From positions 558,001 to 622,000 of the forward strand of contig OY730228.1 of NCBI GenBank assembly GCA_963422565.1: a stretch of DNA of 64,000 nucleotides, in the 5' to 3' direction. Source of the stretch: G963422565 sp963422565 (GTDB lineage: Bacteria; Pseudomonadota; Alphaproteobacteria; MPNO01). Position numbers and translations under genes: made by a program. Positions within the stretch are counted from its first letter, which is position 1. The number at the start of each line of letters is the position of its first letter. Positions 24,921 to 32,370 of the stretch are shown piece by piece. The notes under the pieces are model-generated. The model had not been told where the DNA came from and did no database searches. It saw only the letters and a program-made list of their open reading frames with translations.

Positions 24921-25185
24921 CGCCGTCCCCCGGCCGGAGGGACTTCCTATAGGCTCTCAACATCGCCATGACGTCGTTGTCGTGGGCGGTCGGGACCGGT
25001 TCCAGACCGATCGCCCAGGACAGGAGATCGGGATCCGGCTGTTCGAGCAGAGTCTCGAACCGTCCGAGCTGGGTCTCGTCCATGGCCTCCAGATGGCGCA
25101 GGGCGAAGCCGCCGATGACCAGATCGCTCTCCTTGGACCCCCTGCGCAAGCTGCGAAACAGGAGGCGTTTGCGGCGAGTTTCCAC
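24913..25185 (-). CDS. sdhE: Succinate dehydrogenase assembly factor SdhE
   Basis: A 90-residue SdhE/Sdh5 protein that helps attach FAD covalently to SdhA. The family motif RGxxE appears as RRGSKE, followed by DLVIGGFALRHLEAM, then DPDLLSWAIGLEPVP and the final helix MAMLRAYRKS. The GTG at 25185 places VETRRKRLLFRSLRRG at the normal N-terminus; a GTG at 25290 would add 35 residues and nearly meet recG. The gene overlaps the mfd start, a common alphaproteobacterial order, and is divergent from recG. Confidence 0.87.
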   Translation of the reverse strand: METRRKRLLFRSLRRGSKESDLVIGGFALRHLEAMDETQLGRFETLLEQPDPDLLSWAIGLEPVPTAHDNDVMAMLRAYRKSLRPGDGDA

Positions 25186-25296
25186 GGTTCCGCGCGGCAG
25201 GCCGATGTCCCGAATCGTCGAGGGTATAGACTGTCGGCGCCCGCCTGTCAGCCTCGCCGGGGCGGCGACAATGTTCGGCGAGGCCTCCACAGCGTC

Positions 25297-27378
25297 ATGC
25301 GCCCTCGGATCCTATTCCCTCTCTTCGCCCCCGTCGGTTCGCTTCGGGGTATCGGACCCAGGTCGGAAAAGGCGATCGCGCGCCTCTGCGGGCCGCGAAC
25401 GGCGGACCTCCTGTGGCATCTCCCCTCGGGCATGGTCGATCGCCGTCTCTCGCCGAGGCTCGCCGACGCGGTCGAGAAGAGCATCGTGACGGTGGCCGTC
25501 GAGATCGATCGCCATATTCCTCCGGCGGCGCCCCGGTCGCCCCACCGCGTCGTCTGTCATGACGAGTCGGCGGCGCTGGATCTGGTCTTCTTCAACGCCA
25601 GGAAGGAGCATCTCGCCGACCGGCTCCCGGTGGGCGCACGGCGGATCGTCAGCGGCCGGCTCGAGCGCTATCGCGAACGTCTCCAGATGACCCATCCGGA
25701 CCATATCGGACTCCCGGAAGAGATGGCGGCGCTCAAGCGCGTCGAACCCGTCTACCCGCTCGGTTCCGGACTCACTGCCAGGCAGGTCTCTCGAGCGGTC
25801 GATGCGGCGCTGAACCGGCTTCCCGCCCTCCCGGAATGGGACGATCCGGGCTGGGTGGCGGCGCGCGGCTGGCCCCGCTGGCATGACGCGCTGCGCCGCG
25901 TGCACGCCCCCGAAGGGGCGGAAGACCTCGAACCCGCGGCGCCGGCGCGGCAACGCCTCGCATATGACGAGCTGCTCGCCAACCAGCTGGCGTTGGGGCT
26001 CCTTCGACAGCGCCGCCGCAGCCGTCCCGGCCGGAGGCTCCCGCCCAGCGTCGAGCTGGTTCCCGCCGCACGGCGGAGCCTCGGCTTCACGCTCACGGAC
26101 GGCCAAGAACGCGCGATCGCCGAGCTCGCCGCCGATCTCGCTGCGCCGGCGCCCATGGTCCGCCTCCTCCAGGGGGATGTCGGGAGCGGAAAGACCGTCG
26201 TCGCGCTGCTCGCCATGCTCCAGGCGGTCGAGGCCGGCGCCCAGGCCGCGTTGATGGCGCCCACCGAAATCCTCGCCCGCCAACATTTCGCGACGATCGC
26301 GCCGGTGGTCGCGCATATCGGGATCGCTGCCGTACAGGTCACCGGGCGCGAACGCGGCGGCGTCCGGGAGCGAAATCTGACGGCGCTCCGTTCGGGAGAG
26401 GCCGCGATCGCCGTCGGCACCCATGCCCTCCAGGAAGACGCCGTCGCCTTCGCCGACCTGGCGGTCGCTGTGATCGACGAACAGCACCGGTTCGGCGTCG
26501 ACCATCGGGTCAGGCTCGTCGACAAGGGACACGCGGTCGACATGCTGGTCATGACCGCCACGCCGATCCCACGCACCCTCACCATGGCGGCCTATGGCGA
26601 CATGGACGTTTCGCGTCTCGTCGAGAAGCCTGCCGGGCGCCGGCCGGTCGACACCAGGGTCCTCCCCCTCGAACGGCTCGACGAGATCGTGGCGGGGCTG
26701 CGGGGCGCGGTAGCGCGCGGCGCGCGCGTCTACTGGGTCTGTCCCCTGGTGGAGGCCTCAGAGCATGTCGATCTCTCGGCGGCCACCGAACGCTGCGCCG
26801 CGCTGACCGACTCTTTCGACGGCCGGGTCGCGCTCCTGCACGGGCGCATGAAAGGGCCGGAGAAGGATCGGGTCATGGCCCGGTTCGCTGGCGGCGAGAT
26901 CGATATCCTCGTCGCCACGACGGTGATCGAGGTAGGCCTCGACATCGCGGACGCCACCGTGATGGTGGTCGAGCATGCCGAGCGCTTCGGGTTGGCGCAG
27001 CTGCATCAGCTGCGCGGCCGGGTCGGCCGCGGCGGCGCCGCGTCGTTCTGCCTGCTGCTCTACGGCAAGCCCCTCGGCTCGGCGGCCCGGGAAAGGCTGA
27101 ACGTGCTCAGAGACACCGACGACGGATTCCGGATCGCCGAAGAAGACCTGCGGCTGCGCGGCGCGGGCGAGATTCTCGGGACGCGGCAGTCCGGCCTCCC
27201 CGACTTCCGTCTGGCGAATCTCGCCGTTCATCGCGAGCTGCTCGAGGCGGCGGCCGACGACGCCCGCCTGATCGTCGCGCGCGATCCCGCGCTCGCGACA
27301 CCGCGCGGCCAGGCCCTCCGAACGCTGCTCTATCTCTTCGAACGCGACGCCGCGGTCAGAACGCTGAGATCCGGCTGA
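25297..27378 (+). CDS. recG: ATP-dependent DNA helicase RecG
   Basis: The 693-residue helicase reverses stalled replication forks and branch-migrates Holliday junctions. The N-terminal wedge (OB-fold) domain covers about 1-150. The helicase core has Walker A QGDVGSGKT near 290-299, DEQHRFG near 392, TATPIPRTL near 415, and the C-terminal TRG motif around GLAQLHQLRGRVGRG near 570. The ATG at 25297 starts MRPRILFPLFAPV, matching the family length; longer frames are antisense to sdhE. Its stop is directly next to the DUF502 gene stop (convergent). Confidence 0.97.
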   Translation: MRPRILFPLFAPVGSLRGIGPRSEKAIARLCGPRTADLLWHLPSGMVDRRLSPRLADAVEKSIVTVAVEIDRHIPPAAPRSPHRVVCHDESAALDLVFFNARKEHLADRLPVGARRIVSGRLERYRERLQMTHPDHIGLPEEMAALKRVEPVYPLGSGLTARQVSRAVDAALNRLPALPEWDDPGWVAARGWPRWHDALRRVHAPEGAEDLEPAAPARQRLAYDELLANQLALGLLRQRRRSRPGRRLPPSVELVPAARRSLGFTLTDGQERAIAELAADLAAPAPMVRLLQGDVGSGKTVVALLAMLQAVEAGAQAALMAPTEILARQHFATIAPVVAHIGIAAVQVTGRERGGVRERNLTALRSGEAAIAVGTHALQEDAVAFADLAVAVIDEQHRFGVDHRVRLVDKGHAVDMLVMTATPIPRTLTMAAYGDMDVSRLVEKPAGRRPVDTRVLPLERLDEIVAGLRGAVARGARVYWVCPLVEASEHVDLSAATERCAALTDSFDGRVALLHGRMKGPEKDRVMARFAGGEIDILVATTVIEVGLDIADATVMVVEHAERFGLAQLHQLRGRVGRGGAASFCLLLYGKPLGSAARERLNVLRDTDDGFRIAEEDLRLRGAGEILGTRQSGLPDFRLANLAVHRELLEAAADDARLIVARDPALATPRGQALRTLLYLFERDAAVRTLRSG

Positions 27379-28197
27379 TCACGCAGGGCGCCCGGGCGCG
27401 GCATCCCCATCGTCGACATCCGGGGGTCCGGCCGGAGCAGCGGCATCCCGGAAATGGGGAACCGTCGGTCGGTCGAGATCGGCCGATCCGACGCGTTTGA
27501 CCACCCTCTCCCCCGGCGGGCGCCGGTCTTCCGGGGTAACGATGCCACCCGAGACGACCATCTTGATTCCCTCTTCGACGGTCATCGAGAGGATGACGAG
27601 CTCGCGCTTCGGAATGAAGAGCAGATATCCGGAAGTCGGGTTGGGGGTCGTCGGCAGGAAAACGTTGACCACCTCGTCCTCGGTCAGCTCCTGCACTTCT
27701 CCCATGGTCTGGCCGGTGATGAAGCCGAGCGCCCAGCTCCCCCGGCGCGGATACTCGAAGAGGACGACCTGGCGGAAGGCGTTGGACTTCTGGCGAAGCA
27801 CGGTTTCGAAAATCTGCTTGGTCGCGCCGTAGACGCTGCGTATTACCGGCATGCGGGCCAGCAACCGCTCGGTCGTCGACACCCAGAGCCTGCCGACCGC
27901 GCCGGCCGCCATCGCGCCGATCAGGGTCAACAGCACGAAGACGATCACGAGTCCGAGGCCGGGAAGGCTGAACGGCAGATAGTTTTCGGGGTTGTAGGCG
28001 GGCGGAATCAGCGGCGTGACCTTGCCGTCGATCCAGTCGATGATCAGCCAGGCGATATAGAAGGTGATGACGATGGGCGCGGTCACGAGAACGCCGGCGA
28101 AGAAATAGGCGCGGACGCGGCGCCCGACGAAGCCGCGGCGCGGACGCCGGGGACCGCCGGAGCCGGCCGCCGCGGTTCCTTCTCCGGTCTCGTCCAT
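27379..28197 (-). CDS. DUF502 membrane protein
   Basis: A 272-residue inner-membrane protein of the DUF502 family. A basic N-terminus (PRRPRRGFVGRRVRAYF) leads into a first membrane helix near 32-52 (FAGVLVTAPIVITFYIAWLI) and a second near 78-100. The soluble part has PVIRSVYGATKQIFETV and the motif VFLPTTPNPTSGYLLFIPKREL, which are the most conserved in the family. The ATG at 28197 is preferred over the longer frame to 28269 because it follows GGGAGAGGCGAGG. Function is unknown. It is convergent with recG, a neighbour often seen in this class. Confidence 0.9.
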   Translation of the reverse strand: MDETGEGTAAAGSGGPRRPRRGFVGRRVRAYFFAGVLVTAPIVITFYIAWLIIDWIDGKVTPLIPPAYNPENYLPFSLPGLGLVIVFVLLTLIGAMAAGAVGRLWVSTTERLLARMPVIRSVYGATKQIFETVLRQKSNAFRQVVLFEYPRRGSWALGFITGQTMGEVQELTEDEVVNVFLPTTPNPTSGYLLFIPKRELVILSMTVEEGIKMVVSGGIVTPEDRRPPGERVVKRVGSADLDRPTVPHFRDAAAPAGPPDVDDGDAAPGRPA

Positions 28198-28410
28198 CCT
28201 CGCCTCTCCCAACAGTCCCGCTCCCGGAGGAGCGCCGCGCATTCGCCCGTCCGGCCGATAGCGGATCACCGAGCCGCGATCGGACTCCCCACCGGACGCC
28301 GAAAATCTAACCCGTCACGCCCCCGCGCTCCACAGGAAGACGGCGGGCCAGCGGCGGCGTTGCGCACTCGCCGGCTTTGCTATGTTGGCGGGCCGAACAT
28401 GGAGGGAATG

Positions 28411-28905
28411 ATGAGAGGATTCGCGACGCTGGCAGCGGCGCTGCTGCTGATCCCGTTCACGACGATGGATCCGGCGCGGGCGATCGCCCCACCGTCGAGC
28501 CCCGGTCAGAAATCCGCGCCCTATGCGACGGCCCTGAAGGCGGTGGAAGCGGAAGACTATCGCGAGGCCGTCCGCCTGTTGAACGAGGTCGTCGCGGCGG
28601 AGCCGCGCAACGCGGACGCATTGAACCATCTGGGTTTCAGCTATCGACGGCTCGGCCGTCTCAACGAAGCGGTCGCGGCGTATGCGCGCGCCCTGAAGGC
28701 GGATCCGGACCACCTGGGCGCGAACGAGTATCTGGGCCGCGCCCACCTCGCGCTTGGCCGCATCTCCGAGGCCGCGGCGCGCCTCGCGCATCTCTGGAAT
28801 CTGTGCGGGCCGAGCTGCGAGGCCTATCGGTCTCTGAACCGTGCGATCGAGGCATACAAGGAAGGTGCCACACCCGGCGAGAAGCGGCGGCCCGGACGCT
28901 GGTAG
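28411..28905 (+). CDS. Exported TPR-repeat protein
   Basis: A 164-residue protein with a signal peptide (MRGFATLAAALLLIPFTTMDPARA) and three tetratricopeptide-like repeats from about residue 40 to 130: AVEAEDYREAVRLLNEVVAAEP, ALNHLGFSYRRLGRLNEAVAAY and ANEYLGRAHLALGRISEAA. The tail has two cysteines (CGPSCEAY) that could form a disulfide in the periplasm. TPR proteins of this kind act as protein-protein scaffolds; no partner is visible. The ATG at 28411 lies five bases after GGAGG and is preferred to ATGs at 28399 and 28408. Confidence 0.82.
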   Translation: MRGFATLAAALLLIPFTTMDPARAIAPPSSPGQKSAPYATALKAVEAEDYREAVRLLNEVVAAEPRNADALNHLGFSYRRLGRLNEAVAAYARALKADPDHLGANEYLGRAHLALGRISEAAARLAHLWNLCGPSCEAYRSLNRAIEAYKEGATPGEKRRPGRW

Positions 28906-28960
28906 GCTTCGAACGCCGGGCGGCGGCGGTGTCTCGTCGTGTGACGGCGGCGACGGCCGG

Positions 28961-29917
28961 TCAGACGACCCGGAGCAGATGGATGCTGAACAGCGCCCGC
29001 CGGTCGGTCCAGGCCGCGAGCGCTTCGTAGCCCGCCTCGGCCGCCATGCCGCGAAACTCGGCCACGGTGAACTTGTAGGAATTCTCCGTGTGGATCGTCT
29101 CGCCCTCCTCGAAGTCGAAGGCGCGGCCGTCGAGGCGAACCGTCTGGGCGCGCGCGCTGACCAGATGCATCTCGACCCGCCCAAGATCGCGGTTGTAGAC
29201 GGCATCATGGTTGAAGGAAGAGAGATCGAAATCGCCGTCGAGCTCGCGGTTGATGCGCGCGAGCAGGTTCATGTTGAAGGCCGCGGTAACCCCATCGCCG
29301 TCATTATAGGCGGGAAGGAGGACGCTCTCGTCCTTCTTCAGGTCGACTCCGACGAGCATCATCGCCCCGGCACCGAGGGTACGGGCCGCGACCCGCAGGA
29401 AGCCGCGCGCTTCGGAGGGCGTGAGGTTCCCGATCGTCGAACCCGGAAAGAACCCTAGCCGCACGCCCTTTCCGCAACGGTCGCCGGTCTCCACGAGAGG
29501 CTCGCGGGTGTAGTCGGCACAGATCGCATCGACGGCGACATGCGGAAACGCCGCCGCCACCTCGCCCGCCGCTTCGAGCAGATGCTGACGCGATATGTCG
29601 ATCGCCGTATAGGCGAGCGGGCGGCGGAGCGACGAGAGGAGAATCCGAATCTTGGTGCTGGCGCCGGTTCCAAACTCGATGACGTGACAATTCTCTCCGG
29701 CGGCAGCGGCGATTTCGGGGCCGTGCCGCTCAAGAAGACCGACCTCCGTTCGGGTGGGATAATATTCGTCCAACTCGCAGATCCGGTCGAACAGCTCGGA
29801 CCCGGCTCTGTCATAGAAGAACTTGCAGGGAAGGGTCTTGGGCGCCCGTTGGAGCCCGGCGACAACGGCTGTCCTGAAATCCTCGACTTCCGGCCCGTCG
29901 TCGCGGAAACTGAGCAT
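28961..29917 (-). CDS. egtD: L-histidine N-alpha-methyltransferase
   Basis: The 318-residue SAM-dependent enzyme has the EgtD layout. PKTLPCKFFYDRAGSELFDRIC near 25 and DEYYPTRTE near 49 are followed by the SAM-binding VIEFGTGASTKIRILL near 78 and the C-terminal ENSYKFTVAEFRGMAAEAGY. It trimethylates histidine to hercynine, the first step of ergothioneine synthesis. No egtB, egtA, egtC or egtE is in the window, though egtB usually sits beside egtD. The ATG at 29917 gives the normal length; GGAG lies three bases upstream, a short spacing. Confidence 0.9.
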   Translation of the reverse strand: MLSFRDDGPEVEDFRTAVVAGLQRAPKTLPCKFFYDRAGSELFDRICELDEYYPTRTEVGLLERHGPEIAAAAGENCHVIEFGTGASTKIRILLSSLRRPLAYTAIDISRQHLLEAAGEVAAAFPHVAVDAICADYTREPLVETGDRCGKGVRLGFFPGSTIGNLTPSEARGFLRVAARTLGAGAMMLVGVDLKKDESVLLPAYNDGDGVTAAFNMNLLARINRELDGDFDLSSFNHDAVYNRDLGRVEMHLVSARAQTVRLDGRAFDFEEGETIHTENSYKFTVAEFRGMAAEAGYEALAAWTDRRALFSIHLLRVV

Positions 29918-30256
29918 CGGCTCCGATCGGCCTTGCAAGGAAACGCTCCGAACGCCGCGCGAACGCCCCTCGGGGCGGGGCGGGTTGGACGCGCAAGCTA
30001 ACCGGCACCGCTCCATCGCGCAACCGGCCGTCCCGGGACGCAACAATTCTCATTTCGGCGTCCCGCCGGTCGTGGCCCCCAAGAGCCGCCCATGTCGAGA
30101 ACCCGGCGAGAGCTCGACATGCGCGTCGAGGCGTTCGGCCATGAGCCCGTCGAAACGGTTGTCGCCGGTGGACGCCAGCATCCCGATCGCTAAGGTGGTC
30201 CCGGAAAAGTTGTCCGGCGAGGCAGGGCTGCCTCAGAGAGACGAGGAACGCGGCGG
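29918..30256. other. 339-bp intergenic gap egtD-GST
   Basis: No supported gene. A 43-codon ATG ORF lies on the minus strand at 30181-30050 without a family or a ribosome-binding site, and the egtD frame stays open upstream without homology. No hairpin or clear promoter is visible. It may be the worn remnant of a lost egtB-side gene; that is a guess. Confidence 0.4.
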
Positions 30257-31054
30257 ATGATCGAGCTCTATCACAACGCGATGTCCACATGCGCGCAGAA
30301 GATTCGCCTGGCGCTCGCCGAGAAGGCGCTGGACTGGGTCGGACATCATCTCGATCTGCGCGCCGGCGACCAGCAGGCGCCCGCCTATCTCGCGCTCAAT
30401 CCCCGCGGCGTGGTCCCGACCCTGATCGACGACGGGCGGGTCGTCCGCGAATCGAATGTCATCCTCGAATATCTCGACGACGTCTGGCCGGATCCGCCGC
30501 TGCGGCCCGCCGACGCCTATCGCCGGGCTCGGGTTCGGCTCTGGAACAAACGGCTCGACGAAGGCCATCACGACCTCGCGACGGCGACGCTCAGCATGGG
30601 CGTCGCCTTCCGCTACCAGTATCTGGAGAAGGGGCGGGACGTCTGGGAGGCGCTTGTCGAGAAAATTCCCGATCCGATCAAGCGCGCCCGGCGACGCGCC
30701 TTGATCGACGAAGGCCTCGACGCCGAGATATTCCGAGTGGCGATCGGCATGTGGGCGCGGCTGCTCGACGATATGGAGGCGGCGTTGGGCGCGGACGCGT
30801 GGTTGGCCGGGCCGGAATACGGCATCGCCGACATCGCCTATACCCCATATCTGACCCGCCTCGAACATTTGAACCTGACGGCTCTTCTCGACCGCCGCCC
30901 CAATATCGCGGCATGGTACGGTCGGGTGAAAGACCGCGCGAGCTACGGAACCGCGATCGGCGAATGGAACGACCCCGAATATCTCTCTCTGATGGCGGCC
31001 AAAGGCGAGGAGGCCTGGCCGAAGATCGCGGCGATGATCGACGGCTCGCGGTAG
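30257..31054 (+). CDS. Glutathione S-transferase family protein
   Basis: The 265-residue protein has an N-terminal thioredoxin-like domain (MIELYHNAMSTCAQKIRLAL, with Ser10 or Cys12 as the activating residue; NPRGVVPTLIDDGRVVRESNVILEYLD with the cis-Pro and the ES glutathione motif). The all-helical C-terminal domain from about 90 contains GPEYGIADIAYTPYLTRLEHL, the N-capping box. It should conjugate glutathione to an electrophile or have a related role. It is longer than the usual 200-220, through an extended helix region near 115-150. The ATG is 339 bp from egtD and divergent to it. Confidence 0.88.
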   Translation: MIELYHNAMSTCAQKIRLALAEKALDWVGHHLDLRAGDQQAPAYLALNPRGVVPTLIDDGRVVRESNVILEYLDDVWPDPPLRPADAYRRARVRLWNKRLDEGHHDLATATLSMGVAFRYQYLEKGRDVWEALVEKIPDPIKRARRRALIDEGLDAEIFRVAIGMWARLLDDMEAALGADAWLAGPEYGIADIAYTPYLTRLEHLNLTALLDRRPNIAAWYGRVKDRASYGTAIGEWNDPEYLSLMAAKGEEAWPKIAAMIDGSR

Positions 31055-31093
31055 GCCGGAACGATCCGGCGCCGGCCGGTCGGGAGTCCGTCG

Positions 31094-31170
31094 TGGCGCG
31101 CCCGGCAGGATTCGAACCTGCGACCCGCGGATTAGAAGTCCGCCGCTCTATCCAGCTGAGCTACGGGCGC
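31094..31170 (-). tRNA. tRNA-Arg (anticodon TCT)
   Basis: The minus strand gives a 77-nt cloverleaf with acceptor GCGCCCG pairing to CGGGCGC, anticodon stem GCGGA/TCCGC around loop CTTCTAA, and a GGTTCGAATCC T arm. CCA is encoded. The anticodon TCT reads AGA and AGG. Confidence 0.96.
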
Positions 31171-31288
31171 TACGCCGCGTCCATGCGAACGACTTCTACA
31201 CCAACCCATCCGACGCCGCATCGGCCGGGCTCGTCCGGAACGGCCGACGAACGCGCCACCGGGGGGGTCCGGACACCGGGCGACCGCC

Positions 31289-31597
31289 TCAATGGGTCCA
31301 GCTCATGGTCCGAGTGTAGCTGAAATTGTCGGCATAGGCCTTCGGGAGGATTTTCCTTTCGCGCCCGGAATGGATCTCGAACGACAATCCGTGGTGCTCG
31401 GCGAAGGCGACCGCGTCCTCGCCGGTCGGGAATTCGAGCCTGATCTGACCCCTAGTGTCGCCGCGCCCGGCCCATCCCATCAGAGAGTCCCGCCGCTGCG
31501 CGAGGGTAGCAGAAAATTCCAGGACCCAGAGGTTGCACCGCGCCCGACCCGACTGCATCGCGGTCTTGGCCGGCCGATAGATGCTGACATCGCTCAC
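31289..31597 (-). CDS. ETC complex I subunit, NDUFS4-like
   Basis: A 102-residue protein with the ETC complex I conserved region: IYRPAKTAMQSGRA at the start, WVLEF, DSLMGWAGRGDTRGQIRLEF and the terminal YADNFSYTRTMSWTH. It is the bacterial counterpart of mitochondrial NDUFS4, an accessory subunit of NADH:ubiquinone oxidoreductase, and is a good marker of Alphaproteobacteria. The GTG at 31597 follows GGAGAG by six or seven bases and starts exactly at the domain; the longer frame to 31687 is not supported. It lies between the Asp and Arg tRNA genes. Confidence 0.92.
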   Translation of the reverse strand: MSDVSIYRPAKTAMQSGRARCNLWVLEFSATLAQRRDSLMGWAGRGDTRGQIRLEFPTGEDAVAFAEHHGLSFEIHSGRERKILPKAYADNFSYTRTMSWTH

Positions 31598-31690
31598 TGG
31601 CGTCTCTCCGGTCGTCGGGCCGCGCCACCAAGCATCGACGACCGACGGCGTCCCCGGCCGGAAACCGGCACGGGCTGCCGGAGGCAAAGG

Positions 31691-31768
31691 TGGCGGGAGT
31701 GACGGGACTCGAACCCGCGGCCTCTGGCGTGACAGGCCAGCGCTCTAAACCGACTGAGCTACACCCCC
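31691..31768 (-). tRNA. tRNA-Asp (anticodon GTC)
   Basis: A 78-nt cloverleaf on the minus strand: acceptor GGGGGTG/CACTCCC with one G-U pair, anticodon stem CTGGC/GCCAG around CTGTCAC, T arm GCGGGTTCGAGTCCCGT, and encoded CCA. Confidence 0.96.
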
Positions 31769-31838
31769 TCGCGACGGAAGCCCATCATGTAGAACGGTCC
31801 GGCTCGGGGAGTCAACGCTCCGCGCTGCCGCCGAGCCG

Positions 31839-31914
31839 TGGTGGGCGGTGACGGGATCGAACCGCCGGCCTCCACGGTGTAAACGTGGCGCTCTACCTGC
31901 TGAGCTAACCGCCC
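31839..31914 (-). tRNA. tRNA-Val (anticodon TAC)
   Basis: A 76-nt cloverleaf: acceptor GGGCGGT/ACCGCCC, anticodon stem CCACG/CGTGG around TTTACAC, T arm GGCGGTTCGATCCCGTC and encoded CCA. It sits 32 bases after the hupB stop. Confidence 0.96.
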
Positions 31915-31946
31915 CGGTGAAAAGTCGTCCGGCGGAAGCCTCCGGT

Positions 31947-32231
31947 TCAGGCGGAACCCCCGTTCACGGCGTCTCTCAACCCTTTGCCGACTTTGAACCT
32001 GGGTTGCACGCTGGCTCCGATCTCGATCGACTCGCCGGTCTTGGGGTTCCGCCCGGTCCGCGCCGGCCGCGTCGAGACGCTGAAGGTCCCGAACCCGAGC
32101 AACCTGACGTCTTCGCCCTTTTTGAGCGTTTCGGTGATGCTGGCGAAGACCGCATCGACCGCCTTCGCCGAATCGGTCCTGGAGATACCGGTGCTCGCCG
32201 CCACGCTGGCAACCAGATCGTTCTTTTTCAT
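31947..32231 (-). CDS. hupB: HU family DNA-binding protein
   Basis: The 94-residue histone-like protein has MKKNDLVASVAASTGISRTDSAKAVDAVF, then GFGTFSVSTRPARTGRNPKTGESIEIGA, the DNA-gripping beta arm with the conserved Arg-Asn-Pro, and PRFKVGKGLRDAV. It bends and compacts DNA as a dimer. The ATG at 32231 follows GGGAGGGCG; the longer frame adds six residues without support. It is downstream of lon, the classic position in proteobacteria. Confidence 0.95.
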   Translation of the reverse strand: MKKNDLVASVAASTGISRTDSAKAVDAVFASITETLKKGEDVRLLGFGTFSVSTRPARTGRNPKTGESIEIGASVQPRFKVGKGLRDAVNGGSA

Positions 32232-32370
32232 ACAACGCCCTCCCTGCAATCACGGATCATAGCCCCGCCCACGCGCGACGCGCATGGCCGCCCATGCTGC
32301 TAAACGGAATCCACGAATCGGTCAGGTCCGCAGAATCGAACGCGTGGCGGCGCGAGCCCCCCCCAAGAGC

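Noticed and set aside
20967..24971. Plus-strand ORF of 1334 codons
   Set aside because: Full antisense of mfd, Arg/Pro/Gly-rich, no domains.
30050..30181. 43-codon ORF between egtD and the GST
   Set aside because: No ribosome-binding site or family; kept only as a note on the gap.
31094..31914. tRNA cluster as an integration site
   Set aside because: No integrase, no direct repeat of a tRNA end seen nearby; surrounding genes are core.
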